Notes under the pieces: model-generated
Told to the model about the DNA's origin: nothing
What the model saw: only the letters and a program-made list of their open reading frames with translations
Databases searched by the model: none
Made by a program: the position numbers and the translations under genes
NCBI RefSeq assembly: GCF_937127095.1
Contig: NZ_CAKZLP010000063.1
Location: 1 to 50,807, forward strand
DNA: 50,807 nt
Direction of reading: 5' to 3'
Source: an uncultured Amphritea sp.
GTDB taxonomy: Bacteria; Pseudomonadota; Gammaproteobacteria; Pseudomonadales; Balneatricaceae
Shown: piece after piece, positions 1 through 9,022 of the stretch
How positions within the stretch are numbered: the stretch's first letter is position 1
How the letters are laid out: each line of letters begins with the position of its first letter

Positions 1-76
1 TGGCTCCTCGAGCTGGACTCGAACCAGCGACCAATAGATTAACAGTCTACTGCTCTACCAACTGAGCTATCGAGGA
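1..76 (-). tRNA. tRNA-Asn (GTT)
   Basis: Read on the minus strand this gives a complete cloverleaf: a 7-bp acceptor stem beginning TCCTCGA, a D-arm with GCTCAGTTGGTAGAGC, a seven-base anticodon loop CTGTTAA with anticodon GTT (complement of 41-43), a T-arm with GGTTCGAGTCC, and an encoded CCA end (complement of 1-3). The window starts exactly at the CCA end. Confidence 0.97.
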
Positions 77-91
77 ACAACGTTCTCACTG

Positions 92-182
92 TGGCGGAGG
101 GGCAGGGATTCGAACCCTGGGAGGGCTATCAACCCTCGCTGGTTTTCAAGACCAGTGCTTTCGACCACTCAGCCACCCCTCC
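92..182 (-). tRNA. tRNA-Ser (TGA)
   Basis: Minus-strand class II tRNA of 91 bases with acceptor stem GGAGGGG/CCCCTCC, discriminator G and encoded CCA (complement of 92-94). The anticodon loop CTTGAAA carries TGA (complement of 146-148). The long variable arm (GAGGGTTGATAGCCCTC) is typical of serine tRNAs. It lies 15 bases upstream of the tRNA-Asn on the same strand, so the two are probably co-transcribed. Confidence 0.97.
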
Positions 183-296
183 AGTGAGGTCGCGTATATT
201 AAAGGATTCCGCGTTTGTGTCAATACTTTAAAAGGGAAAAAATTAATTTTTTGTAGAAATTCCCCAGATCGGTATGCTGATAAATACTCACACCCA

Positions 297-1367
297 TCAG
301 TTCATTCCCAGGCTGTACTTCTCACCGTAGGTTTCACTACGGCGGTATTCCCCCGGCGTCATGCCGGTCCACTTTTTGAAAGAGCGGAAAAACGCCGAGG
401 GTTCATCAAAGCCCATCAACGCCGCCACATCATTAATCGATAACTGTGGCGAGTCCATATAGTTGATCGCCGCTTTCTTACGACAGTCATCTTTAATTTT
501 CTGATAGGAACTGTTTTCTTCTGCCAGACGGCGCCGCAGCGTAGAGACCGACATATTCAGTTTAAAGGCGACCTCTTCCGCTCCGGGTAGCTCGCGACTG
601 AAATCTTTCCCCAGCATCGCCTTCACCTGAGAACGCAGACTCTGATCGTTGTCCACCATCACAATCAGCTGAAACGGTGCGGTTTGCAAAAACCCCCGCA
701 AACTCTCATCGTTCTGAATGATCGGATAATCCAGATAACGGGCGGGGAAAACGATCGCGTTATCGTGCTGATCGAATTTTATCTCCGACTGAAACAGAGT
801 CTCATAATGGTAGCTGTCCTCCTGCCTGGGAAAGGTGAAGTAGGCCGCTTTCAGATCCAGCCGGGAGCCGATCAACCAACTGATAAAGTGGTGCCACATA
901 GACAGCCCTGTGCGCACAACCCCGGGGGCTTCATGCTCAAGCATCTCTCGCACCTCTTCTGCCGGCACCGAACTCACCGGTGCAAACGAGAGTTTGGCAT
1001 AACGACCTTTGCGAATCAGATAGGGCTTAACCTTTGTCCCCCGACAGATCTCGTAAAAAGCGCTGCAGCGATAGATCGCCCGCTCCAGGGTGGTGCAATG
1101 AATAATCGCATGACACATCATCCGGAAGGTACCGTTCGGCACCCGGCCACCGGATACCATGCCAAAAGACTCATCCTGCGCAGTCCACATTATCCGCTGA
1201 TACAACTGACCGAATTTGACAGCAGAAAACTCCGTTCGCTGCTCTATTTCGGTCGGATCAATACCCACCTCTGCCAACAGTTCTTCCAGGTTATAGCCCT
1301 GTTTCTCGACCTGCGAGAACAGGTATCTTACATATCCTGTTGGCACGGTGATGGTCTTTTCCATCAT
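297..1367 (-). CDS. AraC-family transcriptional regulator with N-terminal arabinose-binding-like domain
   Basis: A 356-residue predicted DNA-binding regulator. Residues about 20-215 resemble the effector-sensing domain found in OruR/ArgR-like AraC proteins. Residues about 255-345 form the double helix-turn-helix module: the first recognition helix lies near NMSVSTLRRRLAEE (271-284) and the second near the GFDEPSAFFRSFKKWTG segment (319-335), which is the AraC signature, followed by TPGEYRR. Two adjacent ATG codons open the frame, with a modest AGAG upstream. It is divergent from the DUF1302/DUF1329 pair across a 297-base gap, so it is a good candidate regulator of that pair. The effector cannot be told from sequence; in this subfamily ligands are often amino acids, lipids or other carbon sources. 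Confidence 0.9.
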   Translation of the reverse strand: MMEKTITVPTGYVRYLFSQVEKQGYNLEELLAEVGIDPTEIEQRTEFSAVKFGQLYQRIMWTAQDESFGMVSGGRVPNGTFRMMCHAIIHCTTLERAIYRCSAFYEICRGTKVKPYLIRKGRYAKLSFAPVSSVPAEEVREMLEHEAPGVVRTGLSMWHHFISWLIGSRLDLKAAYFTFPRQEDSYHYETLFQSEIKFDQHDNAIVFPARYLDYPIIQNDESLRGFLQTAPFQLIVMVDNDQSLRSQVKAMLGKDFSRELPGAEEVAFKLNMSVSTLRRRLAEENSSYQKIKDDCRKKAAINYMDSPQLSINDVAALMGFDEPSAFFRSFKKWTGMTPGEYRRSETYGEKYSLGMN

Positions 1368-1664
1368 AATTGCTCTACTTCGCTAGTGTTATTGTCATTT
1401 TTATCTGTAAAAAACTATTCTCTTAACTTATATCATTAAAAATCAAAAAAACAGCTGCGACAATTTTTGTCAGTAAAAATGACAGCTATTGTTATTGTGG
1501 ACATAGCGGCAGATAACCGATTATCTAATCTGCCTTAATTTCAAATAACGAGTGCCTTCGTCTGTTAGCAGAGCCTGCCAGCAGATCAACAGGCAGGCAG
1601 CACCCGGCCAAGCCGGCTGAAGCCGAACAAACAAAAATAACAAGTTACCGAGAAGGTGAACTAA
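1368..1664. promoter_or_regulatory. Divergent control region between the AraC gene and DUF1302 operon
   Basis: A gene-free 297-base gap that must hold both divergent promoters. It contains an inverted repeat TGTCA-N7-TGACA at 1468-1484, two copies of ACAGCT (1451-1456 and 1482-1487) and a TTGTTATTG 9-mer at 1489-1497 that recurs upstream of lipid genes in this window. No clear sigma-70 -35/-10 pair stood out. Operator function is inferred from position. Confidence 0.45.
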
Positions 1665-3473
1665 ATGGCAAAGAGATCGATACGGACGTCAGCATCCTGG
1701 CGCACCGCTCCTGTACGCAATAAACTTGCGCAAAGCGTAACCCTTGCACTGCTGACAGCCTCAATCGCTGCTCCCGCTAACGCGGTAGAATTTAATCTTG
1801 GTGAGATCGAAGGACGATTTGATTCGCAGCTGTCCATTGGCTCGAGCTGGCGAATGAGTGATGCCAATAGCGATCTGATTTCTGCACCTAATGGTGGCAC
1901 CGGACTAGGAGGTGGCAGTTTTGATGATGGTACTCAGAACTACGCCAAAGGCGATGCATTTTCGACTGTGTTTAAAGGTGTTCATGACCTTCAGCTGAGT
2001 AAAGACAATGTCGGTATCTTTATGCGCGGAAAGTACTGGTATGATTATGCCCAGAGTGAAGGCAACGCAAATCACGGGCATATTCCCAATGGCTACGCCT
2101 CCAACAGCCAGTTGGATGATAGTGGTTTTAATGACTACGCCAAGTTCTCCGGTGCTGAAATCCTGGATGCCTACGTTTTCGGTTCATTTGATATCAATGA
2201 CAAACCACTTGATATTCGTCTCGGCCGTCAGGTCGTAAACTGGGGAGAGAGCACCTTTATTCAGGGCGGTATCAATGTTATCAACCCGTTTGATGTCAGC
2301 GCCTTCCGCCGGGCTGGAGCTGAGATAAAAGAGGGGCTGCTACCGGTTAACATGGCCTTTGCGTCCTTTGGACTAACCGATAACCTAAGCGTTGAAGGTT
2401 TCTATCAGCTGGAGTGGGAAAAAACGGTAACCGAAGGCTGTGGTACGTATTTCTCAACTGCAGATATTAGTTCTGAGGGTTGTGATGGAATTCGGGTAGC
2501 ACCTACTAATCCGCTGCACCCTTTATACGGTCTTAGTAGTTTGAATGACCAGGTTTACTATAATAACTTCAGCAGCCGGGTTGTTTTTCGTTCAAACGAA
2601 GGAATCAGAGAAGCTGATGATGGCGGGCAATTCGGTCTGGCCTTCCGCTACTTTGCAGAAGAGCTGAACAGTACTGAGTTCGGTTTATATTTTGCCAAGT
2701 ACCATAGCCGCCTTCCTTTGATCAGTGGCGTTAATACTACAAGCCTGAACCCCTTTGCTTCTCAATATTTTATTGAATATCCAGAAGACACAAAAATGGT
2801 CGGCATTAGCTTTAGCTCTAATATCGGAGATGTTGCCTGGTCTGGAGAGATCAGTCATAAACAAGATGTCCCTATACAACTAAACGGCGCAATGCTGGTT
2901 GGCGCAATATTGACAGGAGGTGCAGACCCAAGCAACCCAGCCAGCAGCAGAGTCAGTGCAGCAGGTGCTGGTGGAGAAGTCAGTGGTTACGATATGTTTG
3001 ATGTAACGCAAGTACAAACAACCTTTATCAAATATATCGACCAGGTCATGGGAGCCAGCCGCATGGCGTTGATTGGCGAGTTGGGCTGGACCCATATTCA
3101 CGATCTGGATGAGAACGCCTCTGCTATAAAATATGGCCGCAACAGTGTCTTTGGCTTTTCTAATAACGACACGGATGGCTTTGTAACTCAGGACTCTTTC
3201 GGCTATGTTGTTCGTGCAAACCTGTCTTACTCTGATGTTTTTGCCGGTGTTAATCTGAAGCCCGAGATCAGCCTTAAACAAGGCATTGATGGTAATGGCC
3301 CTGAACCGGGAGCTGCTTTCCGCGAAGGAGAATCTTCAGCAACTTTAAGTCTCACCGCGGACTACCTGAATCAATACCAGGTACAACTGGGCTACACCAG
3401 CTTCTTTGGTGGTGATTATAATGCGATTGATGATCGTGATTATCTATCGCTCAGCGCTTCAGCTTCTTTCTAA
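1665..3473 (+). CDS. DUF1302 family outer-membrane protein
   Basis: A 602-residue exported protein. A basic N-terminus, a hydrophobic stretch (about 21-36) and an APANA/V junction predict signal peptidase cleavage after residue 40. The mature part is rich in Gly, Asn, Asp and aromatic residues in alternating patterns and ends in Phe (SASASF), as expected of an outer-membrane beta-barrel. The length and overall character fit DUF1302. Two Cys flank a short segment near residues 265-275 and may form a disulfide. The start is supported by AGAAGG about nine bases upstream. It is followed 25 bases later by a DUF1329 gene, its usual partner. Family members are linked by context to hydrophobic substrates or polyesters, but no activity is established from this sequence. 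Confidence 0.88.
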   Translation: MAKRSIRTSASWRTAPVRNKLAQSVTLALLTASIAAPANAVEFNLGEIEGRFDSQLSIGSSWRMSDANSDLISAPNGGTGLGGGSFDDGTQNYAKGDAFSTVFKGVHDLQLSKDNVGIFMRGKYWYDYAQSEGNANHGHIPNGYASNSQLDDSGFNDYAKFSGAEILDAYVFGSFDINDKPLDIRLGRQVVNWGESTFIQGGINVINPFDVSAFRRAGAEIKEGLLPVNMAFASFGLTDNLSVEGFYQLEWEKTVTEGCGTYFSTADISSEGCDGIRVAPTNPLHPLYGLSSLNDQVYYNNFSSRVVFRSNEGIREADDGGQFGLAFRYFAEELNSTEFGLYFAKYHSRLPLISGVNTTSLNPFASQYFIEYPEDTKMVGISFSSNIGDVAWSGEISHKQDVPIQLNGAMLVGAILTGGADPSNPASSRVSAAGAGGEVSGYDMFDVTQVQTTFIKYIDQVMGASRMALIGELGWTHIHDLDENASAIKYGRNSVFGFSNNDTDGFVTQDSFGYVVRANLSYSDVFAGVNLKPEISLKQGIDGNGPEPGAAFREGESSATLSLTADYLNQYQVQLGYTSFFGGDYNAIDDRDYLSLSASASF

Positions 3474-3498
3474 GAGTTAAGGATTACAGGAGAACATT

Positions 3499-4851
3499 AT
3501 GAATTACAGATCGACCGCCCTGATCCTTGGCTCAGCCCTGGGATTAAGTTTTAGCCTGCAGACACTGGCTGCTGTGTCAGATGCCGAAGCCGCCAAGCTG
3601 GGTGCATCATTAACCCCGATGGGGGCCGAGATGGCCGGCAATGCAGATGGCACCATCCCCGCCTGGAAGGGTGGCATGGTTGCTGGTGGAGAACGTTTTA
3701 AAGACCCCTATGCCGGTGAGCAGCCTTTAATAACAATTACGGCTCAGAACGCGGCAGAGTATAAGCAACACATGACACCGGGCCAGCTGGCACTGTTTGC
3801 TAAATACCCTGACACCTTCCGGATGAATATCTATCCAACCCATCGCAGTGCCTCCCTGCCCCAGTCGCAGTATGACAACGCCCGTCAGAATGCGGTGAAA
3901 TCAGAACTGGTAGACAACGGCAACGGACTCAGTGCGAATACCCTTGAGGGGATCCCCTTCCCGATCCCGCAAAATGGCCTCGAAGTTATCTGGAACCATA
4001 TGTCCCGCTACCGTGGCGGCGCACTTGAGCGGACGTTTGTTCAGGTGCCGGTGCATGAGAATGGTAACTTTGTACCGGTCAAAATCACCGAGAAGATGTC
4101 CTGGCCCAGCTACCTGAAAGAGGGACGTACCGAGCAGGATGATAATATTCTGTTTTACTTCGTTCAGGAGATTCAGGCACCCGCCCGTCTAACCGGTAAT
4201 GTGTTGCTGGTACATGAAGCACAGAACCAGATCGCCAAGCCTCGTCAGGCATGGATCTACAATGCCGGACAACGCAGGGTACGCCGCGCACCACAGATCG
4301 CCTATGATGCACCGGGAACCGCCTCCGATGGCCAGCGTACCTCTGACAATCTGGATATGTTCAACGGTGCGCCTGATCTGTATGACTGGACGCTGGCAGG
4401 TAAAGAGGAGATCTATATCCCCTACAACAGCTATAAGCTGGCTGACCGCAACCTGAAATACAGCGATATTCTGCAGAAAGGACATATGAACCCTGACTAC
4501 AGCCGGTATGAGTTGCATCGGGTATGGAAAGTAGAAGCCACCCTGAAAGAGGGCGCCCGGCATGTTTATGCTAAACGGGTTTTCTATATTGATGAAGATA
4601 CCTGGCAGGCAGCCGTTGTCGACCACTATGACGGTCGCGGCCAGTTGTGGCGTGTCGGGGAAGCCCATCAGATGCAGTATCAGGATGCACAGGTGCCATG
4701 GTTAACCGCTGAAACACTCTACGATCTGCAATCCGGACGTTATCTGGTCGGTAGCCTGACCAATGAGGAAGGTGATGGGTTCGACTTTAATGCCCGCTTC
4801 AAGCATAGCGACTTTACGCCGCAGGCGATCCGCCGGATGGGCATCCGTTAA
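3499..4851 (+). CDS. DUF1329 family periplasmic or outer-membrane-associated protein
   Basis: A 450-residue exported protein with an N-terminal signal peptide (hydrophobic 6-24, probable cleavage after LAA at about 25). The mature N-terminus has the family look: an AAKLG...LTPMGAEMAGN segment and then GTIPAWKGG. The rest is rich in Trp and Tyr and fits the LolA/LolB-like open beta-barrel fold proposed for DUF1329, which could carry a lipid-like ligand (family inference). AGGAG sits seven bases before the ATG. It is co-directional with the DUF1302 gene 25 bases upstream and is followed by a strong terminator, so the two form a closed operon. The exact function is unknown. Confidence 0.88.
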   Translation: MNYRSTALILGSALGLSFSLQTLAAVSDAEAAKLGASLTPMGAEMAGNADGTIPAWKGGMVAGGERFKDPYAGEQPLITITAQNAAEYKQHMTPGQLALFAKYPDTFRMNIYPTHRSASLPQSQYDNARQNAVKSELVDNGNGLSANTLEGIPFPIPQNGLEVIWNHMSRYRGGALERTFVQVPVHENGNFVPVKITEKMSWPSYLKEGRTEQDDNILFYFVQEIQAPARLTGNVLLVHEAQNQIAKPRQAWIYNAGQRRVRRAPQIAYDAPGTASDGQRTSDNLDMFNGAPDLYDWTLAGKEEIYIPYNSYKLADRNLKYSDILQKGHMNPDYSRYELHRVWKVEATLKEGARHVYAKRVFYIDEDTWQAAVVDHYDGRGQLWRVGEAHQMQYQDAQVPWLTAETLYDLQSGRYLVGSLTNEEGDGFDFNARFKHSDFTPQAIRRMGIR

Positions 4852-4893
4852 ACGTAATTCCTGACGAGTTAAAAATCCTCGTGCGTTAAAATA

Positions 4894-4923
4894 AAAGAAG
4901 GAGCCTGTGGCTCCTTCTTTTTT
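4894..4923 (+). terminator. Rho-independent terminator of the DUF1302-DUF1329 operon
   Basis: A 12-bp stem AAAGAAGGAGCC / GGCTCCTTCTTT with a TGT loop, followed by further T residues. The stem is A-rich on its left arm, so it could also stop transcription of the convergent small gene at 4947-5165. Confidence 0.92.
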
Positions 4924-4946
4924 ACACTTCTAACGTATCTGAATGC

Positions 4947-5165
4947 CTAACCGTGACGATGCATAACGCGCGCCTGAACCGCAGAGGCCGTTCGTGCCCC
5001 CTGCTGCCAGGCCGCCAGGGCCTCTTCACAGCCACTGCACACTCCGACATTCAGTTCCCGATCAACAATAATCCAGGTACATTTTCCATAATCCGTGTCG
5101 CAGCTATGATGATCATCACAACCACAACCGATACAATGCGCCAGCACTAACTGACTTTGCTTCAT
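4947..5165 (-). CDS. Small Cys-rich protein, predicted metal binding
   Basis: A 72-residue soluble protein with seven Cys: CIGCGC (11-16), C22, C29 and CSGC (43-46), plus paired His at 19-20 and a terminal MHRHG. The spacing C-x2-C-x-C-x5-C-x6-C-x-W ... C-x2-C resembles a small domain I recall from uncharacterised and phage-borne proteins that I cannot name with certainty. A zinc or other metal site is inferred. GGGAG seven bases before the ATG supports real translation. It is convergent with the DUF1302-DUF1329 operon and divergent from the spermidine-synthase-like gene. No function is assigned. Confidence 0.7.
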   Translation of the reverse strand: MKQSQLVLAHCIGCGCDDHHSCDTDYGKCTWIIVDRELNVGVCSGCEEALAAWQQGARTASAVQARVMHRHG

Positions 5166-5435
5166 GAGTGTCTCCCACTTTTTTGTTTTTATCTTTACTG
5201 CAGGGAGATAATGATAGGCTAAATATGTCTGACTTGCCGTTCTACTAAATAGTTATTCTGAATGAAAAAACATCAACGAATGAGATAATAGTTGCGCAGG
5301 TTTACACTTCAGCCTAAAAACACTGACACAGATCAATGTCCGCACTGCGGTGCAACATCGATTCCTGAGAGCCAATCAGAAAACTATCGACCGTCAATCC
5401 GTAAACCGTTTTAAAACTTTTTTGGAGAGCATCTG

Positions 5436-6191
5436 TTGAACGCTATGCAGGGAACCGAGATCGCCCGTAATTTTGATGAGTACGGTCCTATTTACGTTTA
5501 CGATGACGGCCCCTATCGCTACATGAGTTTTGGCTCCGGGGGGGAACAGAGTCGTATTGAGCGCAGTCGCCCGGAATACCCGGTCTATCAATATCTGCAG
5601 GCGATGTTGCTGGGGCTGTTATACCAACCCGACCCGCAACGGGCGCTGATGCTGGGTCTGGGCGGTGGCTCACTGGTGCACGCACTGCTGAGTTATTCTG
5701 ACAACCTGCAGATCAGTGTGGCTGAATTGAGACCGCAGGTACTGGCGACGGCCAGTGAGCATTTTTTGTTACCGGATACCGGACGACTGACCATCACCAT
5801 CAGTGATGCCCTGGAATACCTCTGCAAAGAGACAACAGCCTCCGACCTGATCTTTACCGATCTGTTCAGCGATGCCGGGATGCAGCACCTGCAGTTACAG
5901 CAAGAGTATCTGCAACAGTGCTTTCGTCTGCTGACAGATCAGGGAGTACTGGTGTTGAATCTCTGGGATGAGGGTCATGGTTATCATCCCCTGGCCAGCC
6001 AGCAACTCTCGGACCTGTTCGGCGACAACTGGCTCTGCTGCACAGTCGACAGCGGCAACCTGATCGCCTTTGCATTTAAGAGCGGCAAGCCTGAGTCCAA
6101 CCCCAGAGCGCTGTTAAACGGCGCTAAAAAGTTAGAAAAGCGGTTGGGGTTTCCTGCCCGTAAGCTGCTCAACCGGTTGCGTGAAATCTGA
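5436..6191 (+). CDS. Spermidine-synthase-like (SpeE-fold) protein
   Basis: A 251-residue Rossmann-fold protein. The glycine motif LMLGLGGGSLVHAL near residues 72-85 and the following acidic strand AELRPQVL match the nucleoside-binding core of aminopropyltransferases and methyltransferases; DLIFTDLF and VLVLNLWDEG are later core strands. It is shorter than true SpeE (about 285 residues) and its N-terminal part is reduced, so polyamine synthesis is uncertain; many SpeE-like paralogues have no known substrate. The start is taken as TTG because GGAG lies eight bases upstream, whereas the next ATG (5445) is 17 bases away. Monocistronic, 113 bases before luxS. Confidence 0.8.
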   Translation: MNAMQGTEIARNFDEYGPIYVYDDGPYRYMSFGSGGEQSRIERSRPEYPVYQYLQAMLLGLLYQPDPQRALMLGLGGGSLVHALLSYSDNLQISVAELRPQVLATASEHFLLPDTGRLTITISDALEYLCKETTASDLIFTDLFSDAGMQHLQLQQEYLQQCFRLLTDQGVLVLNLWDEGHGYHPLASQQLSDLFGDNWLCCTVDSGNLIAFAFKSGKPESNPRALLNGAKKLEKRLGFPARKLLNRLREI

Positions 6192-6304
6192 GTGAGGCAG
6201 GATTGAAAAGAAATCCTGCCTAAGGGTTAATTTCCCAGCCTAATACTGGGATAATCTGCACCTATACTATGTGTTATTCCCTGTTATTGCCGAGAGATTC
6301 AGCC

Positions 6305-6817
6305 ATGCCTCTGTTAGATAGCTTTACTGTTGATCATACCCGCATGAATGCACCAGCGGTTCGCGTTGCCAAGAAAATGACCACCCCCGGTGGCGATACC
6401 ATTACGGTATTTGATCTGCGCTTCTGCCGCCCGAACGAAGAGATCCTGAGCGAAAAAGGGATTCACACCCTTGAACACCTGTTCGCCGGTTTCATGCGTG
6501 ATCACCTCAACGGCAACGGCGTTGAGATTATCGATATCTCGCCGATGGGTTGCCGTACCGGTTTCTACATGAGCCTGATCGGTTCACCGGAAGAGCAGAA
6601 TGTCGCAGGCGCCTGGCTGGAAGCGATGGATGATGTACTGCAGGTTGAACAGCAAAACCAGATTCCTGAACTGAACGAATATCAGTGCGGCACCTACAAC
6701 ATGCACTCCCTGGCTGAAGCAAAAGCGATTGCTGAAAATATCCGTGGACGCGGCGTTGGTATTAACAGCAATGATGAGCTGAAACTTGATCCTGAATTTC
6801 TGCAGTCTCACTCCTGA
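6305..6817 (+). CDS. luxS: S-ribosylhomocysteine lyase LuxS
   Basis: A cytosolic metalloenzyme that splits S-ribosylhomocysteine into homocysteine and DPD, the precursor of autoinducer-2, in the activated methyl cycle. With the start at MPLLDSF the protein has 170 residues, the usual length, and the catalytic set falls at canonical numbers: metal ligands H54 and H58 in HTLEH, C128 in QCGTYNMH, and catalytic C83 in MGCRTG. The open frame extends 12 codons further upstream, but that extension is not part of the family. It has its own terminator and is probably monocistronic. No LuxP or LuxQ genes are in the window, so a signalling role cannot be separated from a metabolic one. Confidence 0.97.
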   Translation: MPLLDSFTVDHTRMNAPAVRVAKKMTTPGGDTITVFDLRFCRPNEEILSEKGIHTLEHLFAGFMRDHLNGNGVEIIDISPMGCRTGFYMSLIGSPEEQNVAGAWLEAMDDVLQVEQQNQIPELNEYQCGTYNMHSLAEAKAIAENIRGRGVGINSNDELKLDPEFLQSHS

Positions 6818-6841
6818 TTTAACGCAGATTTCTGATCCGGA

Positions 6842-6878
6842 AACGGAGCCTGGCAAAGCCCGCTCCGTTGTTATTTTT
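6842..6878 (+). terminator. Rho-independent terminator of luxS
   Basis: Stem AACGGAGC (6842-6849) / GCTCCGTT (6862-6869) with an inner GGC/GCC pairing, then GTTATTTTTT. It ends just before the ribosome binding site of the next gene, so it separates luxS from cvfB. Confidence 0.82.
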
Positions 6879-6896
6879 TAAGAGGCAAAGACCCCC

Positions 6897-7733
6897 ATGG
6901 CAATGATCGGCCGGTTCAACAATCTGGAAGTAACCAAACAAGTTAAATTCGGCGTTTATCTTGATGGCGAAGAGCTCGGCGAAATTCTGCTGCCCCAGCG
7001 TTACGTGCCTGAAAACACTCAACCAGGTGACCGGCTGGAGGTGTTTATCTACCGTGACTCTGATGACCTGCTGATCGCCACCACTGAAACACCAAAAGCG
7101 CAGATCGGTGAATTTGCCTGCCTCAAAGTGATCGATCTGAACCGCACCGGCGCGTTCTTCGACTGGGGACTGTCAAAAGATCTGCTGGTACCCTTCAGTG
7201 AGCAGAAAAAAACCGTTGAGAAAGATCAGGAACAGATCGTCTATCTCTATCTGGATCAGGAAACCGACCGCATTGCCGGTTCCACAAAACTGAACAAGTT
7301 TCTCGATAACTATCCTCACAGCTACGAGAAGGGTCAGCAGGTTGACCTGATCATCGAAGAGCACACCCATATCGGCTATAAGGCGATCATCAACGGCCAG
7401 CACTGGGGCGTGATCTACGACGATGATCTGTTCAAGCCGGTGCGTTATGGTCAGCGCATGAAAGGTTTTATCAAACTGGTTCGCCCGGATGGCAAGATCA
7501 ACCTGAGCCTGCAACAGCTGGGCTATGGCAAGACCGATGATCTGGGCAAGCGGATTCTGCATCTGTTGGAAGATCATGATGGCTATATCGCGGCGAATGA
7601 TAAAACCTCTCCGGAAGAGATCAAACGGCTGTTCAGCTGCAGTAAGAAAGCCTTTAAGTTGTCTATCGGACGTCTCTATAAAGAGCGTAAATTAGCCATT
7701 GAAGAGAGCGGCATCCGCCTGCTGACAAAGTAG
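6897..7733 (+). CDS. cvfB: CvfB-family S1 RNA-binding protein
   Basis: A 278-residue protein of the CvfB/YitL family. It has consecutive S1-like beta-barrel segments: residues about 5-65, about 70-135 (with the GAFFDWGLSKDLLVPFSEQ segment typical of S1 domains), and about 145-215 (GYKAIINGQHWGVIYDDD and the RPDGKINLSL end). A C-terminal winged helix follows at about 222-278 (SPEEIKRLFSCSKKAFKLSIG). Members bind RNA and influence virulence or growth in Gram-positives; the role in Gammaproteobacteria is not settled. AGAGG is about 11 bases before the ATG. Monocistronic by position. Confidence 0.9.
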   Translation: MAMIGRFNNLEVTKQVKFGVYLDGEELGEILLPQRYVPENTQPGDRLEVFIYRDSDDLLIATTETPKAQIGEFACLKVIDLNRTGAFFDWGLSKDLLVPFSEQKKTVEKDQEQIVYLYLDQETDRIAGSTKLNKFLDNYPHSYEKGQQVDLIIEEHTHIGYKAIINGQHWGVIYDDDLFKPVRYGQRMKGFIKLVRPDGKINLSLQQLGYGKTDDLGKRILHLLEDHDGYIAANDKTSPEEIKRLFSCSKKAFKLSIGRLYKERKLAIEESGIRLLTK

Positions 7734-7823
7734 GAATATAGCAGAGGCCGTAGCGCTTACCTCTTACAAAATACAGGAAAACCCTGATAAGATAGCCCTC
7801 ACCTTATTTAAAGAGAGTGCGCT

Positions 7824-8894
7824 ATGACCCAGGCCCTGATTATTGCCTCCGCAAAAACCGTCGATGACAGTGGCTCACTGAAGCACTGCCTCGCACTGGA
7901 AGCCACCCTGCATCAGCAGGGTGTCCGCTTTATCGAACTGGTCATCGACCCTCTCAGCACCCCCTGGCACAGCGAACTGGAACAACATCACTACCGCAGC
8001 GGCTGCGGCCCGATTGAAGCACTGGCGGACGCCCGACAGCTGATTAGCAGCGGCGTAGCCGATGCCGTAGTGATCAGCGGTAAAGATATGTTGCGCACCG
8101 GCTATGAGCGCCAGCAACGGCTTGACCTGATGGCGATCTATGGCGACAACTATCCACTCACCGCGGCCTATAACGAACTGGCAGAACAGTTTATCCACCG
8201 CCACGGTGCCGATGACAAACTATTTCAACAACTGGCTCATCATCTGTTCGAAAACTATAAGTGCAGTTACCGCAATGTGGTATCAGAACGTCTGTCAGCC
8301 GAACAACTGCCGGATGAACGCTGGTATAACCATATTACGCCACTCTTCAGAGGCGTTGACTGCGCCAACCCCCTGATCGATTTCTCCGGCCGTTTACTGA
8401 TCAGCAGTCAGGAAGTAGCACAGCAATTATCCGTACCAACCAAGGAATGCCTGGAGATCGCGGGGGTGGGACTGGGCTTTCTCCCCGGTGATGGTCAGCA
8501 ACATGTCGAGGATATTGTGAGCTACGCCCACCTTGAGACCGCCTACCACACGGCTTGTGAACAGGCAAATACCGACTTCGCCCAACAGTTTCGCAACGGT
8601 GATGCGCTGCTGGAGGTCTACACCTGCTATCCGGTGGTGCCAATCGCATTCTTGCTGACCAGCGGACTGGTGGACCTGTTAGAACAGGTGCCCGCTTTTC
8701 TCGAACAGCATCTGATCACGATCACCGGAGGGATGAACCTGGCGAAAGGCCCATGGAACAACCCCGCCCTTAACAGCCTGATCGAAATGCACCAGCAACT
8801 CACTGCCAGCCCCGACCATCACCTGGGCGCAGTTCATGGTAATGGCGGACTGGGTTATAAACAGGGTGTTGCGCTACTCAAAACGTTATCCTGA
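7824..8894 (+). CDS. Thiolase-superfamily protein, atypical
   Basis: A 356-residue protein of the thiolase fold, related to uncharacterised acetyl-CoA acetyltransferase-like proteins. An N-terminal SGCGPIEALADA segment (C61) aligns with the nucleophile helix of thiolases. The C-terminal half has LEVYTCYPVVPIA, an ITGGM...GPWNNPALNS segment and a VHGNGGLGYKQG end, which is the pattern of that subgroup. The usual GHP motif of degradative thiolases is not evident, and the protein is shorter than FadA-type enzymes (about 390). AGAGAG lies upstream of the ATG. It stands alone, not beside other beta-oxidation genes. Catalysis and substrate are unknown. Confidence 0.75.
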   Translation: MTQALIIASAKTVDDSGSLKHCLALEATLHQQGVRFIELVIDPLSTPWHSELEQHHYRSGCGPIEALADARQLISSGVADAVVISGKDMLRTGYERQQRLDLMAIYGDNYPLTAAYNELAEQFIHRHGADDKLFQQLAHHLFENYKCSYRNVVSERLSAEQLPDERWYNHITPLFRGVDCANPLIDFSGRLLISSQEVAQQLSVPTKECLEIAGVGLGFLPGDGQQHVEDIVSYAHLETAYHTACEQANTDFAQQFRNGDALLEVYTCYPVVPIAFLLTSGLVDLLEQVPAFLEQHLITITGGMNLAKGPWNNPALNSLIEMHQQLTASPDHHLGAVHGNGGLGYKQGVALLKTLS

Positions 8895-8918
8895 AGCGGT
8901 CACAAACCACCGGTAAAG

Positions 8919-8967
8919 TTACCCACAGAATCTGTGTATAACCTCTGGGGAAAACTATGCATAACCC
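8919..8967 (+). repeat. 49-bp flanking repeat, left copy
   Basis: This segment begins TTACCCACAG and ends GCATAACCC. It aligns without gaps to 11672-11720 at 36 of 49 positions, in the same orientation. It contains DnaA-box-like nonamers (TTACCCACA, and TGTGTATAA on the other strand). The two copies bracket the ligase/hydrolase gene pair. Confidence 0.6.
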
Positions 8968-9022
8968 CCGCATAGATTCTCCTACGCCCGCCAACAGGGG
9001 CTTTCAGGTTGTTGCGTAGATT

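Noticed and set aside
5322..5340. GACACAGATCAATGTC resembling an FNR/Anr site
   Set aside because: The TTGAT half is missing; only ATCAA fits.
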